A DNA stretch of 64,000 nucleotides from Roseibium sp. Sym1 (GTDB lineage: Bacteria > Pseudomonadota > Alphaproteobacteria > Rhizobiales > Stappiaceae). The stretch lies in assembly GCF_027359675.1 (NCBI RefSeq), contig NZ_CP114786.1, positions 4,066,501 to 4,130,500 of the forward strand, given 5' to 3'. The notes beneath the pieces are model-generated. The model was not told where the DNA came from. It made no database searches and saw nothing but the letters and a program-made list of their open reading frames with translations. Positions within the stretch are counted from its first letter, which is position 1, and every line of letters starts with the position of its first letter. A program made the position numbers and the translations under genes. Of the stretch, positions 1 to 8,494 are shown one piece after another.

Positions 1-44
1 CAATGAGATTCCGGACCGGACCACTTGCGCGCCTCTCCGCCTTG

Positions 45-135
45 CGGGCAGGGCAGTCGCATTTGACCAACATCCTGTCCGCGGTCGCCAAATTAACCTC
101 TCCCGCCGGGAGAGGGAGCCGTGTTCTGCCAAAGT
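45..135. repeat. dispersed palindromic repeat, copy 1 (right arm decayed)
   Basis: It matches the copies at 3038-3218 and, inverted, 60565-60655: an outer arm GGCAGTCGCATTTGACCA, then CTGTCCGCGGTCGCCAAATTA, then a core CCTCTCCCGCCGGGAGAGGG. The right outer arm is degraded (GCCAAAGTGG instead of GCCAAATGCG). It lies just downstream of the histidine kinase stop codon, so it could act as an mRNA 3' hairpin. Confidence 0.7.
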
Positions 136-143
136 GGCCAGCG

Positions 144-953
144 CTACGCGGCGCCGGGCCGGGCGGCCGGAAGACGCAGCGTCATCTCGGCGCCGCCACC
201 GTCTGTCCGGTTTTGGGCCGAGATGTGCCCGCCGTGCCGTTCGGCAATCAGGCGGGTGATCCACAGTCCCAGGCCGCTGGAGCCCTGGCCGGCGGTGGAA
301 CTTGCGGACAGGCCAACGAAGGGGCGAAAGGCCCTCAGCAGGTCCGCCGCCTTGAAGCCGGGGCCCTCATCGCCGATCCGCACCTCGACGCAGTCATCGT
401 GTGCGGGACCGGTTTCGCAGGTGATCGTGCCGCCCTCCGGTGAATGGCGGACGGCATTGCCGATCAGGTTGTCGAAGGCCTCGAACAGCAGCTCCGCGTC
501 GCCATGTACCAGCATCGGATCGATGGCGAGGCAGCGAAAGGCGATGGATTTTCGCCGTGCGGCGGGTTGGTTGACGGCAAAGGCGAGCTGGAGAACCTCG
601 ACCAGGTTGACCGGTGCCATGGTGCCCGACAGCGGGTCGCGACCGTTGCGGGCCCGTTCCAGCACCGCGCTGAGCATCCGGGACATCTGGTCGATGATCC
701 GGTCGGCGCTCTCGGCCTTGCGGGCGATGCGGCGTTCACCGGTGTCCCCGGCGCTGCGCGAGATATCCTCGACAAGGAGTGCCAGATTGGCAAGGGGACC
801 CTTCAGGTCATGCGCCACGATCGAGAGGGCATTGCCGAAGGCGTCCGGAGCGGCCGGGCTGTGCGCGGGCTTGTCCATATACGTCTCGATCGCGAGCAGG
901 GCCGCGATGTCGGCCGGGCCGGTGCCTTGAGGGATGATCTGATCGGTTTGCAT
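144..953 (-). CDS. sensor histidine kinase (cytoplasmic, HisKA-HATPase)
   Basis: The 269-residue protein has no membrane segment. The phosphoacceptor box is S-I-V-A-H-D-L-K-G-P-L with His48. The ATPase half follows: N box around D-N-L-I-G-N-A-V-R-H, G1 box D-E-G-P-G-F and G2 box S-G-L-G-L-W-I. It lacks a recognisable sensor domain, so the roughly 40 N-terminal residues are either an interaction segment or the input arrives through a partner. No response regulator gene is adjacent. The start at 953 has only a weak AGGA 9-12 nt upstream. The kinase family is clear; the signal and partner are unknown. Confidence 0.88.
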   Translation of the reverse strand: MQTDQIIPQGTGPADIAALLAIETYMDKPAHSPAAPDAFGNALSIVAHDLKGPLANLALLVEDISRSAGDTGERRIARKAESADRIIDQMSRMLSAVLERARNGRDPLSGTMAPVNLVEVLQLAFAVNQPAARRKSIAFRCLAIDPMLVHGDAELLFEAFDNLIGNAVRHSPEGGTITCETGPAHDDCVEVRIGDEGPGFKAADLLRAFRPFVGLSASSTAGQGSSGLGLWITRLIAERHGGHISAQNRTDGGGAEMTLRLPAARPGAA

Positions 954-986
954 GTCGAGGGTCCTGTTCTTGATAGGGGCCGGGAG

Positions 987-1011
987 GTCACCGTGCGGGC
1001 CGCACGGTGAC
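987..1011. terminator. strong hairpin between the kinase and NTF2-like genes
   Basis: A perfect stem, GTCACCGTGCG / CGCACGGTGAC with a GGC loop. It lies downstream of the gene ending at 1023 (minus strand) and upstream of the kinase start. There is no clear T-tract, so intrinsic termination is probable but not certain. Confidence 0.55.
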
Positions 1012-1022
1012 GCCGGCGGGCC

Positions 1023-1487
1023 TTACAGACCGAGGTCGGAGAGGCCGGGGTGGTTGAGGGGGCGGGGACCGGACGGCCAGTGGAACAGCCGGTCTTCCGC
1101 CTTCATGGGCAGGTCATTGATTGAGGCGATGCGCAGGCGCATCAGTCCGTCCTCTGAGAATTCCCAGTTCTCGTTGCCGTAGGAGCGGAACCAGGCACCG
1201 TCGGCGTCGCGCCATTCATAGGCGAAGCGCACGGCGATCCGGTTGTCGCGAAAGGCCCAGAGTTCCTTGATCAGGCGGTAGTCCTGTTCGCGGCTCCACT
1301 TGGCGGTCAGGAAGGCGACGATCTCCTCGCGTCCAGTGAGGAAATCCGAACGGTTCCGCCAGCGGCTGTCGGGCGTGTAGGCCAATGCGACCTTCTCCGG
1401 CGTCCGGGTGTTCCAGGCATCTTCGGCCTTGCGAACCTTTTCGGCGGCCGTGTCGGCGTCAAAGGGAGGAAGGGGCGGGCGGGTCAT
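1023..1487 (-). CDS. NTF2-like/DUF1348 family protein
   Basis: The 154-residue protein has the single SnoaL/NTF2-like fold signature of the DUF1348 family: an N-terminal helix with A-E-D-A-W-N-T-R, then [23 protein letters not shown] and Y-G-N-E-N-W-E-F. Family members are cytosolic and of unknown activity. The gene lies 75 nt downstream of the carboxymuconolactone-decarboxylase-like gene on the same strand, so the two probably share the TetR-controlled promoter at 2178-2191. The gene ends just before a strong hairpin. The family call is confident and the substrate is unknown. Confidence 0.85.
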   Translation of the reverse strand: MTRPPLPPFDADTAAEKVRKAEDAWNTRTPEKVALAYTPDSRWRNRSDFLTGREEIVAFLTAKWSREQDYRLIKELWAFRDNRIAVRFAYEWRDADGAWFRSYGNENWEFSEDGLMRLRIASINDLPMKAEDRLFHWPSGPRPLNHPGLSDLGL

Positions 1488-1562
1488 GGGGCAATTCCTT
1501 GTTGGGTGTCTGTCGGGCCGCGGAAGGGGCGGGGCTTGCCCTTCCGCGGCGCCCTGGCCGGC

Positions 1563-2111
1563 TCAGGCGGCGTTTGCGCTGACGACCGGGAAGTCGATCG
1601 GCGTCTCGAACGCCTCGTTGAGGTAGTTGGTGAGCGTGTTGAGCGCGACATGGGCGACGATTTCGACGACCTCGGCCTCGCTGTAGCCGGCCATCTTGAC
1701 CTCGGCGACGTCGGCGGCGGCAACGCGGCCGCGTTCGTTGACCAGCTTGACGGCAAAGCGGACGGCGGCATCCGCCTTCGGGTCGGAAGAGGAACCGCTC
1801 CGGTTGGCGTTGATCTCGGCGTCGTCGAGCTTGGCCAGGTTCTTCGCCAGGTAGGCATGGGCGGACAGGCAGTAGTCGCAGCCATTGATTTCTGCGACCG
1901 CCAGGGCAATGCGCTCGCGGGTCTGCGGCGAGAGGCTGCCCTTCGAAAGAGCGCCGTTCAGGCCGAGATAACCTTCGAGCGCCACGGGGCTGTTTGCGGT
2001 GAGGCGGAACAGGTTCGGAACCGAACCGAGCATCTTGTTGACACCTTCCAGCAGCGGCCGGGAAGCGGTGGGGGCGGCTTCGATGGAACCGGGCAGGTGA
2101 ATGCGGGGCAT
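1563..2111 (-). CDS. carboxymuconolactone decarboxylase/AhpD-like alkylhydroperoxidase family protein
   Basis: A 182-residue CMD-fold protein. The AhpD-type redox motif is complete: C78-D-Y-C81-L-S-A-H85, preceded by E-I-N-G. It therefore more likely works as a peroxidase-like or thiol-dependent enzyme than as a true gamma-carboxymuconolactone decarboxylase. It is first in a two-gene unit with the DUF1348 gene and divergent from a TetR regulator. One of two identical operator palindromes lies between 66 and 80 nt upstream of its start. Induction by an organic or electrophilic compound sensed by the TetR protein is the likely logic (inference). Confidence 0.88.
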   Translation of the reverse strand: MPRIHLPGSIEAAPTASRPLLEGVNKMLGSVPNLFRLTANSPVALEGYLGLNGALSKGSLSPQTRERIALAVAEINGCDYCLSAHAYLAKNLAKLDDAEINANRSGSSSDPKADAAVRFAVKLVNERGRVAAADVAEVKMAGYSEAEVVEIVAHVALNTLTNYLNEAFETPIDFPVVSANAA

Positions 2112-2177
2112 GTCGTGTCTCCTTTGGGATCGTGGCTGACGAGGCCGGACGTGATTGCGTCGTCGAGGGATATATAC

Positions 2178-2191
2178 AGACAGGTCTGTCT
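2178..2191. promoter_or_regulatory. TetR operator, proximal to the CMD gene
   Basis: A perfect palindrome AGACAG-GT-CTGTCT. The same 6-2-6 palindrome recurs at 2270-2283 in front of the tetR gene, so the divergent region carries one site per promoter. Confidence 0.7.
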
Positions 2192-2269
2192 ATTTGTCAA
2201 CCAGAGGCACCGATCAGCAATTCGTGAACTTGAAAACCCTTGAAACTGTTGCTAAATCGATGCCGAACT

Positions 2270-2283
2270 AGACAGAACTGTCT
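2270..2283. promoter_or_regulatory. TetR operator, proximal to tetR
   Basis: A perfect palindrome AGACAG-AA-CTGTCT with arms identical to the site at 2178-2191. It ends 19 nt before the proposed TTG start of tetR, which is a good position for autorepression. Confidence 0.7.
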
Positions 2284-2302
2284 GACCAATGGAGTGAGAA
2301 AC

Positions 2303-2872
2303 TTGAAGTCACGTCGGGACGATCTCATCGACACGGCCCTCCGGCTTTTCTACAAGGGGGGCTTCAACGCCACGGGCATCGACAAGATCCTGGCCGAGGC
2401 GGGCGTTGCCAAGATGACCCTCTACAAGCACTTTCCCTCCAAGGACGACCTGATCCTGGCGGTGCTGGAGCGCAGGGACGAGCAGTTCCGTGCCTGGCTG
2501 GTCGCCGAGATGGACAAGGCCGGCCCGGGCGCGCGCGCAAAGCTGCTGGCCATGTTCGACGCGCTGGAAAGCTGGTTCAACGGAGAGGCCTTCAAGCCGC
2601 TCGGTTTCAACGGCTGCGCCTTCATCAACGCCGCCAGCGAGTTCGGTGCACAGCAGCACCCGGCCCACCAGACAGCCGCCGCACACAAGCAGCGCATCGT
2701 GGAGCATCTCGAGGGCCTGTGCGCAGAGGCCGGTGCGGATGATCCCCATGACCTGGCGGAAAAGCTGGCGCTCCTGAAGGAAGGCGCCATTTCGACGGCC
2801 CATGTCAGGGGCATGCCGGAGGCCGCGCAGATGGCCAAATCCATCGCCGCGACGCTGATCCCGGGCGGCTGA
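2303..2872 (+). CDS. TetR/AcrR family transcriptional regulator
   Basis: The N-terminal helix-turn-helix is classic: L-I-D-T-A-L-R-L-F-Y-K-G-G-F-N-A-T-G-I-D, then A-G-V-A-K-M-T-L-Y-K-H-F-P-S-K. I choose the TTG at 2303, giving 189 residues, because GGAG at 2291-2294 sits 8 nt before it. An in-frame TTG at 2240 would place the operator inside the coding region. The C-terminal ligand domain contains N-G-C-A-F-I-N-A. The gene is divergent from the CMD/DUF1348 pair and shares two identical operators with it, so it probably represses that pair and itself. Its last 46 bp recur at 6898-6943 (see that entry). Confidence 0.9.
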   Translation: MKSRRDDLIDTALRLFYKGGFNATGIDKILAEAGVAKMTLYKHFPSKDDLILAVLERRDEQFRAWLVAEMDKAGPGARAKLLAMFDALESWFNGEAFKPLGFNGCAFINAASEFGAQQHPAHQTAAAHKQRIVEHLEGLCAEAGADDPHDLAEKLALLKEGAISTAHVRGMPEAAQMAKSIAATLIPGG

Positions 2873-3037
2873 GGGCCGCAGGTCTCTTTGAAACCGGTTC
2901 GGGAGAAGACGGGCTGCCGGCGGAGTTGCAGGCGACTTCCGTCAATGATCAGGCTGACAACGCCTTGTGGCATTATCCGCCTGTCGTCGAAAATTGCCAA
3001 AAACAGTGGCAAATTCCGCTCGTCAATCCTTCAGGGA

Positions 3038-3218
3038 GGCAATCGCAATTGACTAGCGACCTGTCCGCAGTCGCCGAAATTACCTCTCCCACTGGGAGAG
3101 GTCGGACCGAAGGTCCGGGTGAGGGGGCATACTTTTCTGCAGGTCGCAGGCGTTTGTTCCCTCACCCCACCCCTCTCCCACAGGGAGAGGGAGCCATGCT
3201 CTGCCAAATGCGATTGCC
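3038..3218. repeat. dispersed palindromic repeat, copy 2 (full length)
   Basis: The outer arms are GGCAATCGCA (3038-3047) and TGCGATTGCC (3209-3218). Two inner hairpins, based on CCTCTCCC/GGGAGAGG and CCTCACCC/GGGTGAGG, form nested palindromes. It lies in the 2873-3326 gap between tetR and a convergent gene; I see no gene there. The structure is REP- or MITE-like with no coding capacity. Confidence 0.75.
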
Positions 3219-3326
3219 CTGCCTTCAGCGATCCGGTCTCGCAACTTGAATGTCCCGATATCGACACTGCACAAGGGGTTCGGATTGAAGGCGCTGCGGG
3301 TCACACATGGTATTTGACGCGAGACT

Positions 3327-4136
3327 TCAGGATCCCGTTGGCTTGATCGGATAAAGGCAGGTCCTGAAGGCGATCAGTACGGGTGTTCCCGTCACATTGG
3401 CTGCACGAATGTTGATCTGTACCAAGATCCAGTGGTTTGCCGGATTGTCGGCGTCTGCAACGATCGAATAGGTGCGCTGAAGCGTGGCGTCACCATAGAA
3501 AAACTCCGCCAAACGGCGCGGATCGAGGTTGTCGAGATCAACGTACGCCATACGTGGTCTGTTCAGCGCTTGCTGATTCAACCTGATTGCGTTTGTGCCG
3601 ATCGAGATGAATTTGTAGGTCTTGGCCGAAAATGCAAAATAGGAGGCGGCTGCGGGGAGACCCGCAAGGTTCAGGATCCCTGTGCCGCTCAGGAAGCCGA
3701 GGGCAACCAGATTGTTTTTGGTGTCAATGAGGCCCTGTTTCTGCAGCCTCGCGCGGGTCTCCACTTCCTTCTTCAAGAGCGGCGTCATGGGAACATCGTC
3801 TGCCACGAATGTGTCCTGGCCACTGGCCGCTATCGCCTGCAAGCCTGCCGGGGGAATTTGGAAATATGTTACCGGAACCTGCCCGAGAAGCGTCGTCGTC
3901 CAGGCAAAGCCACGTTTGATCTCGAGCTCTTTTTCTTTCCTGGAAGGCAGGATGTCCTGCCTCTCCCAAAAAAGTGAATCATTCCCGCCTGACATGTTGA
4001 TGTGCTCGGTGCACGTGTGGCGCGTCTCCATGTACCAGGGCTTTTTCGGTTTCGAAAACCGGTCCCAGGCGTCGGCGGGCCCGGCACTCAGGCTGACGGC
4101 CGCAAGCACGGCGCCCAGAAAACGGAATAGATTCAT
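3327..4136 (-). CDS. secreted protein of unknown function, coupled to the MACPF-like gene
   Basis: I start at 4136 (M-N-L-F-R-F-L-G-A), which gives a clean Sec signal peptide ending A-D-A-W and a 269-residue protein. The longer reading frame upstream only overlaps the preceding gene. The start codon overlaps the stop of the upstream gene (ATGA), so translation is coupled. The mature part has an early cysteine, a hydrophobic segment around L-V-A-L-G-F-L-S-G-T-G-I-L-N-L-A-G, and a late cysteine. I recognise no family. Tight coupling suggests a partner, chaperone or co-secreted subunit of the larger protein (inference). Confidence 0.7.
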   Translation of the reverse strand: MNLFRFLGAVLAAVSLSAGPADAWDRFSKPKKPWYMETRHTCTEHINMSGGNDSLFWERQDILPSRKEKELEIKRGFAWTTTLLGQVPVTYFQIPPAGLQAIAASGQDTFVADDVPMTPLLKKEVETRARLQKQGLIDTKNNLVALGFLSGTGILNLAGLPAAASYFAFSAKTYKFISIGTNAIRLNQQALNRPRMAYVDLDNLDPRRLAEFFYGDATLQRTYSIVADADNPANHWILVQINIRAANVTGTPVLIAFRTCLYPIKPTGS

Positions 4137-6496
4137 GGGCAGGCTGCCGGAACGTATTTGCCGGGGCCGATCTCGACCGGACAACCGCTGCTCATGACCG
4201 GGGTCCGTGCCGGTTTCCTGACAATGGCGGGCTTTACCTCGGCGGGGGCCTTCAGCCAGGCCTCCTGCAACGTCAGTGGCACGCCGGCCGCGATCTCCCA
4301 CAACTTGTCATTGTTCACACAATAACTTTCGGCGATGGAGGTTTGGCACAGACTCTCACGGAACGGGTAAAGCCGTTCAGCATAGGTTTTCCACCGGATG
4401 TGGTCCGTCAGCAGCTCTCGTCGTCTTGCGAGTGCCTCCGGCTTGTCATTGTCGTCCGATGTGCCCCATTCCTCAGACCCGCTGAGCGTGGCGAGGTCGA
4501 GCTGTTCCTGGGTCAACGGCGTTGTGGAAGCGAGGTTGTAGAGAACACCGACCCATCGGCCGATCGAGATCTCCGAGCACGGTTCTGCCGCTTCGAACAC
4601 CTCGACGATTCGGTTGATTTCCTCCAAATCGCTGGTCAGAGGCATTTCCCTGGCGAACCCGGGGGTGCTCGCCCCGGAACTGCCGTGGCCGGGCAGTGCG
4701 CAATTGCCATCGGCGACCGGGCGGCGGTCCACGAGCGGCGCAAAATAGGTCTCGATATCCCGTAGCGCGAACTGTGCTTCCGCCTTCAGGCTGGCCAGAT
4801 CTTCCCGCGCCGCATCAATGGCTGCACGCAGCTCCTCGAGCTGTTTTGCCAGCAATTCGCGTATTTCGTTTTCCACATCGGGCCGGTCTTGAAAAAGCGG
4901 CAACCCTGAAGTGTCCACGCCATTTGCGCCCGGGCTCCAGACGCGTGGCAGCTCTACGGCCAAGCGCCCGGGAATGCCGCCGGCCGAGATCAGGGACCTG
5001 GCGGGATCATTCGCTTTCAGACCCTCTAGATGGGCCGACAGGGTGTTATTTTCGAAGGAGAGTGCAAATTCGCCACCGTGTTTGGAGAGAATGTCACTCG
5101 TCGTGGCCCCGTTCCACAAATCCTCCATCAGCGTGTTGGCGCCACTTCGGCTTGTCAGTGTCTGGAACTGCCGCAAGGAGGCCTCCCGCTCCTCGATGCG
5201 CTTCTGGATCATGTCGCGTTGCCGGGTGAGCCACAAAATCGAGCCGTCCAGGTGCTCCCTGATGATGGTTTGCTCCAGTTCGGGCACCTTGATCAGGCGT
5301 GGATTGCATTCGCCGCTTTCGGCGTAGCATGCATCTATGGACCCACCCAGCACCCGCAGGAGCCGAAACACCTGAAACCGGGACCGCGCCACGGTCCGTT
5401 CAGGCTTCATGGACTGGATGTGCAAGGGCGCGTAAATCCGGTCAGTCTCGTCAAGATTGAGCGTCTCGGCGCGGTCGATTTCGGCGAGGATGGCCTCCAG
5501 GTCACTCAGGTAATAGAAAAGGGCCCGTTGTTCGTCCAGACGGTCGAACAAGGTAAGCTGTTCGATTGCTTCCGTACGGCCCGCTACATCGATCAGATTG
5601 GCATAGGGCAGGATTGACGCGGAAAAGGAGCTCTGGCCCTCCAGCAGCTTTTCGACCTGCAACGCACCGGCAAGATCGAAGCCGGGCTTGATCTCCCGGG
5701 CGGTTACGAGCGGAGCGAAGCCACCCTCCTGGTTTACCTGAAACTTGGCGGTCTTGTTGGAGGCCGCGGCATCGGTTTCGCCGCTTGTCGAAAAATTGGC
5801 CGCACCGCCGAAACCACTGGCCGATACGCTCGCGGCGAAAGTCTGTTTTTCGGATTGCGACGTGCCGTTGAACGTGGCCAGGACATTGACCCGCACACCG
5901 CGGTGCACGGCCAAGACAAAGGCGTCGCCGCAGGTTTGCAGAAATTTCCCGATCGCCCCGTTTTCAATCATCTCCCTTGCCTCCGGCGTGAGCCGGATGG
6001 CACGGCCAAACCTCGTGGCGTCGTGAATTGGTTTCGGCGCCGCGCTGTAGGCCACTGTCGGCACGAGCCTTTGCACAGGGACTGCCTGCGTGCTTCCGAA
6101 ATCGAACTCGGCCCGGAAAAGAGCGGACAGGAAGTCCCTGTTCACCCGCGTTTGGCTTGTGCCGGAGGCCGAAACACTGGCTTTGAAGCCGAAGCCCTTG
6201 AACTTTCCGCCGCCGGAATGACTGTAGGACTTCGCATAGGTATAGGTGTCCTGGATGAAGTCGTAATCTATGGAAAACTCACTTTTGGGGACTGCGATTT
6301 CCATTATGTCCACACACGTGGCGGGCACGCGCTGGCCCAGGAACGAATTCCAGCCCGACCCGACTTCCAAACCATATTTGGGATAGGGCACTTCGCGGAC
6401 TTGCGCCCTTGTCCAGGGGGCCTTGTCAGCCGCGGAGACCGGTGTGGCGGTTGCAATGAGGGCGGCTGCCGTTGCAAAGGCATAAAAAATTCTCAC
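4133..6496 (-). CDS. large secreted protein with MACPF-like N-terminal region and coiled coils
   Basis: The GTG at 6496 gives V-R-I-F-Y-A-F-A-T-A-A-A-L-I plus a V-S-A cleavage site, with AAGAGG about 9 nt upstream. The mature protein is about 765 residues. Residues about 35-60 read G-S-G-W-N-S-F-L-G...C-V-D, like the start of a MACPF domain. About residues 185-205 read K-F-L-Q-T-C-G-D-A-F-V-L-A-V-H-R-G, close to the MACPF core G-(T/D)-x-(F/Y)-(V/I)-x6-G. Two Gly/Ser/Ala-rich alternating stretches (A-S-V-S-A-S-G) flank it where transmembrane hairpins would be. Charged coiled coils and a Cys-containing C-terminal region follow. It could instead be a beta-sandwich adhesin; MACPF assignment is by motif only. 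Confidence 0.6.
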   Translation of the reverse strand: MRIFYAFATAAALIATATPVSAADKAPWTRAQVREVPYPKYGLEVGSGWNSFLGQRVPATCVDIMEIAVPKSEFSIDYDFIQDTYTYAKSYSHSGGGKFKGFGFKASVSASGTSQTRVNRDFLSALFRAEFDFGSTQAVPVQRLVPTVAYSAAPKPIHDATRFGRAIRLTPEAREMIENGAIGKFLQTCGDAFVLAVHRGVRVNVLATFNGTSQSEKQTFAASVSASGFGGAANFSTSGETDAAASNKTAKFQVNQEGGFAPLVTAREIKPGFDLAGALQVEKLLEGQSSFSASILPYANLIDVAGRTEAIEQLTLFDRLDEQRALFYYLSDLEAILAEIDRAETLNLDETDRIYAPLHIQSMKPERTVARSRFQVFRLLRVLGGSIDACYAESGECNPRLIKVPELEQTIIREHLDGSILWLTRQRDMIQKRIEEREASLRQFQTLTSRSGANTLMEDLWNGATTSDILSKHGGEFALSFENNTLSAHLEGLKANDPARSLISAGGIPGRLAVELPRVWSPGANGVDTSGLPLFQDRPDVENEIRELLAKQLEELRAAIDAAREDLASLKAEAQFALRDIETYFAPLVDRRPVADGNCALPGHGSSGASTPGFAREMPLTSDLEEINRIVEVFEAAEPCSEISIGRWVGVLYNLASTTPLTQEQLDLATLSGSEEWGTSDDNDKPEALARRRELLTDHIRWKTYAERLYPFRESLCQTSIAESYCVNNDKLWEIAAGVPLTLQEAWLKAPAEVKPAIVRKPARTPVMSSGCPVEIGPGKYVPAACP

Positions 6497-6897
6497 GATC
6501 AAAAGCCTCTTCGATCTTTCAAAAATGATTCTTCTCAAATCGTGTTTCACCATATCAGGAGAGGTGCCGGCAGTGCGATAACTTTCATTTCCGAGGTGTT
6601 CCAGTCGACTAGACTGGTGCGTTACGTAGTCGAGTGCAGCAAATGCAGGCGCTATCCAAAATCTATTCCTTTTGGTTCGCCTTGAGAGCATGGAACCTGG
6701 CAGGTCTTGAAAGAACACAATGGTTCAGACGCTGTAAATTGTTCGGTCAGGCCGTTTGGCCAGAGGCCTTCTCCAGGGCATGAAGGTGAAGCGACCCCTT
6801 GCTGTCCTGTGCCCGTTCGACGCCGAACAGGACAAATTCACGAGCGCATATTCCGGGAGCGGTGGCGCTTGCCGTGGCTGAAGGGCTGGTTGCGCGG

Positions 6898-6943
6898 CAG
6901 ATGGCCAAATCCATCGCCGCGACGCTGATCCCCGGTGGCTGAG
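6898..6943 (+). pseudogene. fossil 3' end of a second TetR gene
   Basis: These 46 bp match the last 46 bp around the stop of the tetR at 2303-2872 with two mismatches. They encode the same ending (M-A-K-S-I-A-A-T-L-I-P-G-G-stop). Upstream the homology fades, so this is a remnant of a duplicated or replaced TetR gene. The surrounding gap 6497-7050 otherwise holds only the 5' region of the MACPF-like gene and no further gene that I can see. Confidence 0.6.
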
Positions 6944-7050
6944 CGGGCGTCTCTGGACGCCTTCAGGTCCCTGACTTATCGTGGGATCGATGCGAATCCT
7001 CGAAGATCATAGGACGGCTCCGCCGTCGCGGCCCAGGCTCCGGACTGAAG

Positions 7051-8172
7051 GTGACTGACCCCGTACCGACCCCATCCCTGCCGGCAGCGATGACCGAGGA
7101 TATTGTCGCCTCGTCGCGGGACGGCATTCTGACCATCGATCCGCAGGGTGGCATCACGTCCTTCAATCCGGGCGCCGAGACGATTTTCGGCCTCAAGGCC
7201 CCGGATGTTGTCGGCAGGACGGTGGCCGAAGTGTTCCTGCCGCTGGAGGGAACCGACGATTTCGTCGATTGCGTGCTGGAGGCGGTTCGCAACCCGGACG
7301 CCGAACATGTCGCTGCCATCAGCCTGACCCATGGGCCGAAGACGCTTCACCTGAGCGTGCGTGCCGTTCTGCTGCACCGGAAGGATTCGAATGAGCGGAT
7401 CGGCGTCCTGGTGATGCTCGCCGATGAAAGCGAGCGGGTCGAGCTTCTGAAACGCACCGCCGAACGCGAGAGCGAGCGTGCCGCCACCGGCCGTTTCATC
7501 GTCGGCATCCTGACCATCTTCAGTGTCTTCACCCTGCTGCTGGAGCCGATCCAGAAGCTGGCCCGCGCCCATTTCTACGATCTCGGCCCTGTGATCGCGC
7601 TCTTGACCCTGGTGGTGATCGCGTTCTTCCTCGACCGCTGGGCGGCACCGGCGACGCGGATGTTCAAGCTGAACCTGCGCCCCAGGTGGCGCGACGTGAT
7701 CGAGGCGGTTGTCTGGTCCCTCGGTGTCTGCGTGCTCATGACCGCCGGCAAGGCTCTGTTGATTGCCACCGGCGAGGTACAGCCACCGCTGTACAGTTTC
7801 CTGGTGCTCGACGACGGCTCAAAGGTCACGGAGCCCGGGCTCTTCCTGATCGCGCTGTCGATCTATCTCGTCTCGGTCCTGTTCCAGCAATTCGCCATCC
7901 GCTGCGCCATCCAGGCGCCCTTGCAGAGTTTCCTGACCGGGGTGATCGGCCCGGCCGGTTGGACCGCCAACATCGTGTCGACCCTGCTGTTTGCGGTTCT
8001 CCACGCCCACCTCAACCCGGTCGTGTCGCTTGCGGTGATCGCGCCGTCTCTGCTGTGGGGCTGGCTGTTCATGCGCTCCGGCAGCGTCGTGACCCCGATC
8101 CTCTCCCACGCCATCATCGGCGTCTACGCGATCTTCGTTCTCGGGATCTTTGCGGGGCTGGACCAGGTATGA
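7051..8172 (+). CDS. PAS domain fused to a CPBP (CAAX-protease-like) membrane domain with degenerate active site
   Basis: The GTG at 7051 starts a 373-residue protein. Residues about 10-130 form a PAS domain (D-G-I-L-T-I-D-P-Q-G-G-I-T-S-F-N-P-G-A-E, then V-G-R-T-V). About eight hydrophobic segments follow and match the CPBP/Abi fold. The CPBP glutamate pair E-E-x-x-x-R is replaced by Q279-Q280-F-A-I-R284. F314-x3-H318 is kept, but the third motif H353-x3-(N/D) ends in Gly. A metal-dependent glutamyl protease would therefore probably be inactive. A PAS-gated membrane sensor or scaffold is a reasonable alternative. I see no operon partner. Confidence 0.82.
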   Translation: MTDPVPTPSLPAAMTEDIVASSRDGILTIDPQGGITSFNPGAETIFGLKAPDVVGRTVAEVFLPLEGTDDFVDCVLEAVRNPDAEHVAAISLTHGPKTLHLSVRAVLLHRKDSNERIGVLVMLADESERVELLKRTAERESERAATGRFIVGILTIFSVFTLLLEPIQKLARAHFYDLGPVIALLTLVVIAFFLDRWAAPATRMFKLNLRPRWRDVIEAVVWSLGVCVLMTAGKALLIATGEVQPPLYSFLVLDDGSKVTEPGLFLIALSIYLVSVLFQQFAIRCAIQAPLQSFLTGVIGPAGWTANIVSTLLFAVLHAHLNPVVSLAVIAPSLLWGWLFMRSGSVVTPILSHAIIGVYAIFVLGIFAGLDQV

Positions 8173-8310
8173 GCGGGGAGAGATGGGAGCAGGGGGGCAG
8201 ACGGAAAAAGCGTGTGAAATACGTGCGCGTGGCGGCGCTGGAAAATATAGCATCTCTTAAGGGAGTTTGGCGGACGTCCTTCGTTCGATTTCTTGGGCCT
8301 TGGCCATCCG

Positions 8311-8428
8311 GTTACCTCTCCCCTTGGGAGAGGTCGGCGCGACCGCGCCGGGTGAGGGGGCTGACCATCGCATATCTCGTCGACGTTTGTTCCCTCACCC
8401 CAACCCTCTCCCAGGGGGAGAGGGAGCT
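8311..8428. repeat. dispersed palindromic repeat, copy 3 (core only)
   Basis: It has the two inner hairpins of the repeat (CCTCTCCCC-TTGGGAGAGG and CCCTCACCCC...CTCTCCC-AGGGGGAGAGGG) but lacks the GGCAATCGCA outer arms. It sits between the PAS-CPBP gene and the radical SAM gene; the 8173-8494 gap holds no other feature that I can support. Confidence 0.65.
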
Positions 8429-8494
8429 TAGCTGTGCCGCGAATGGGACTTTTACACGCAATGGAGAAAAGGCGATTTTGAGGAGATCCGCTCC

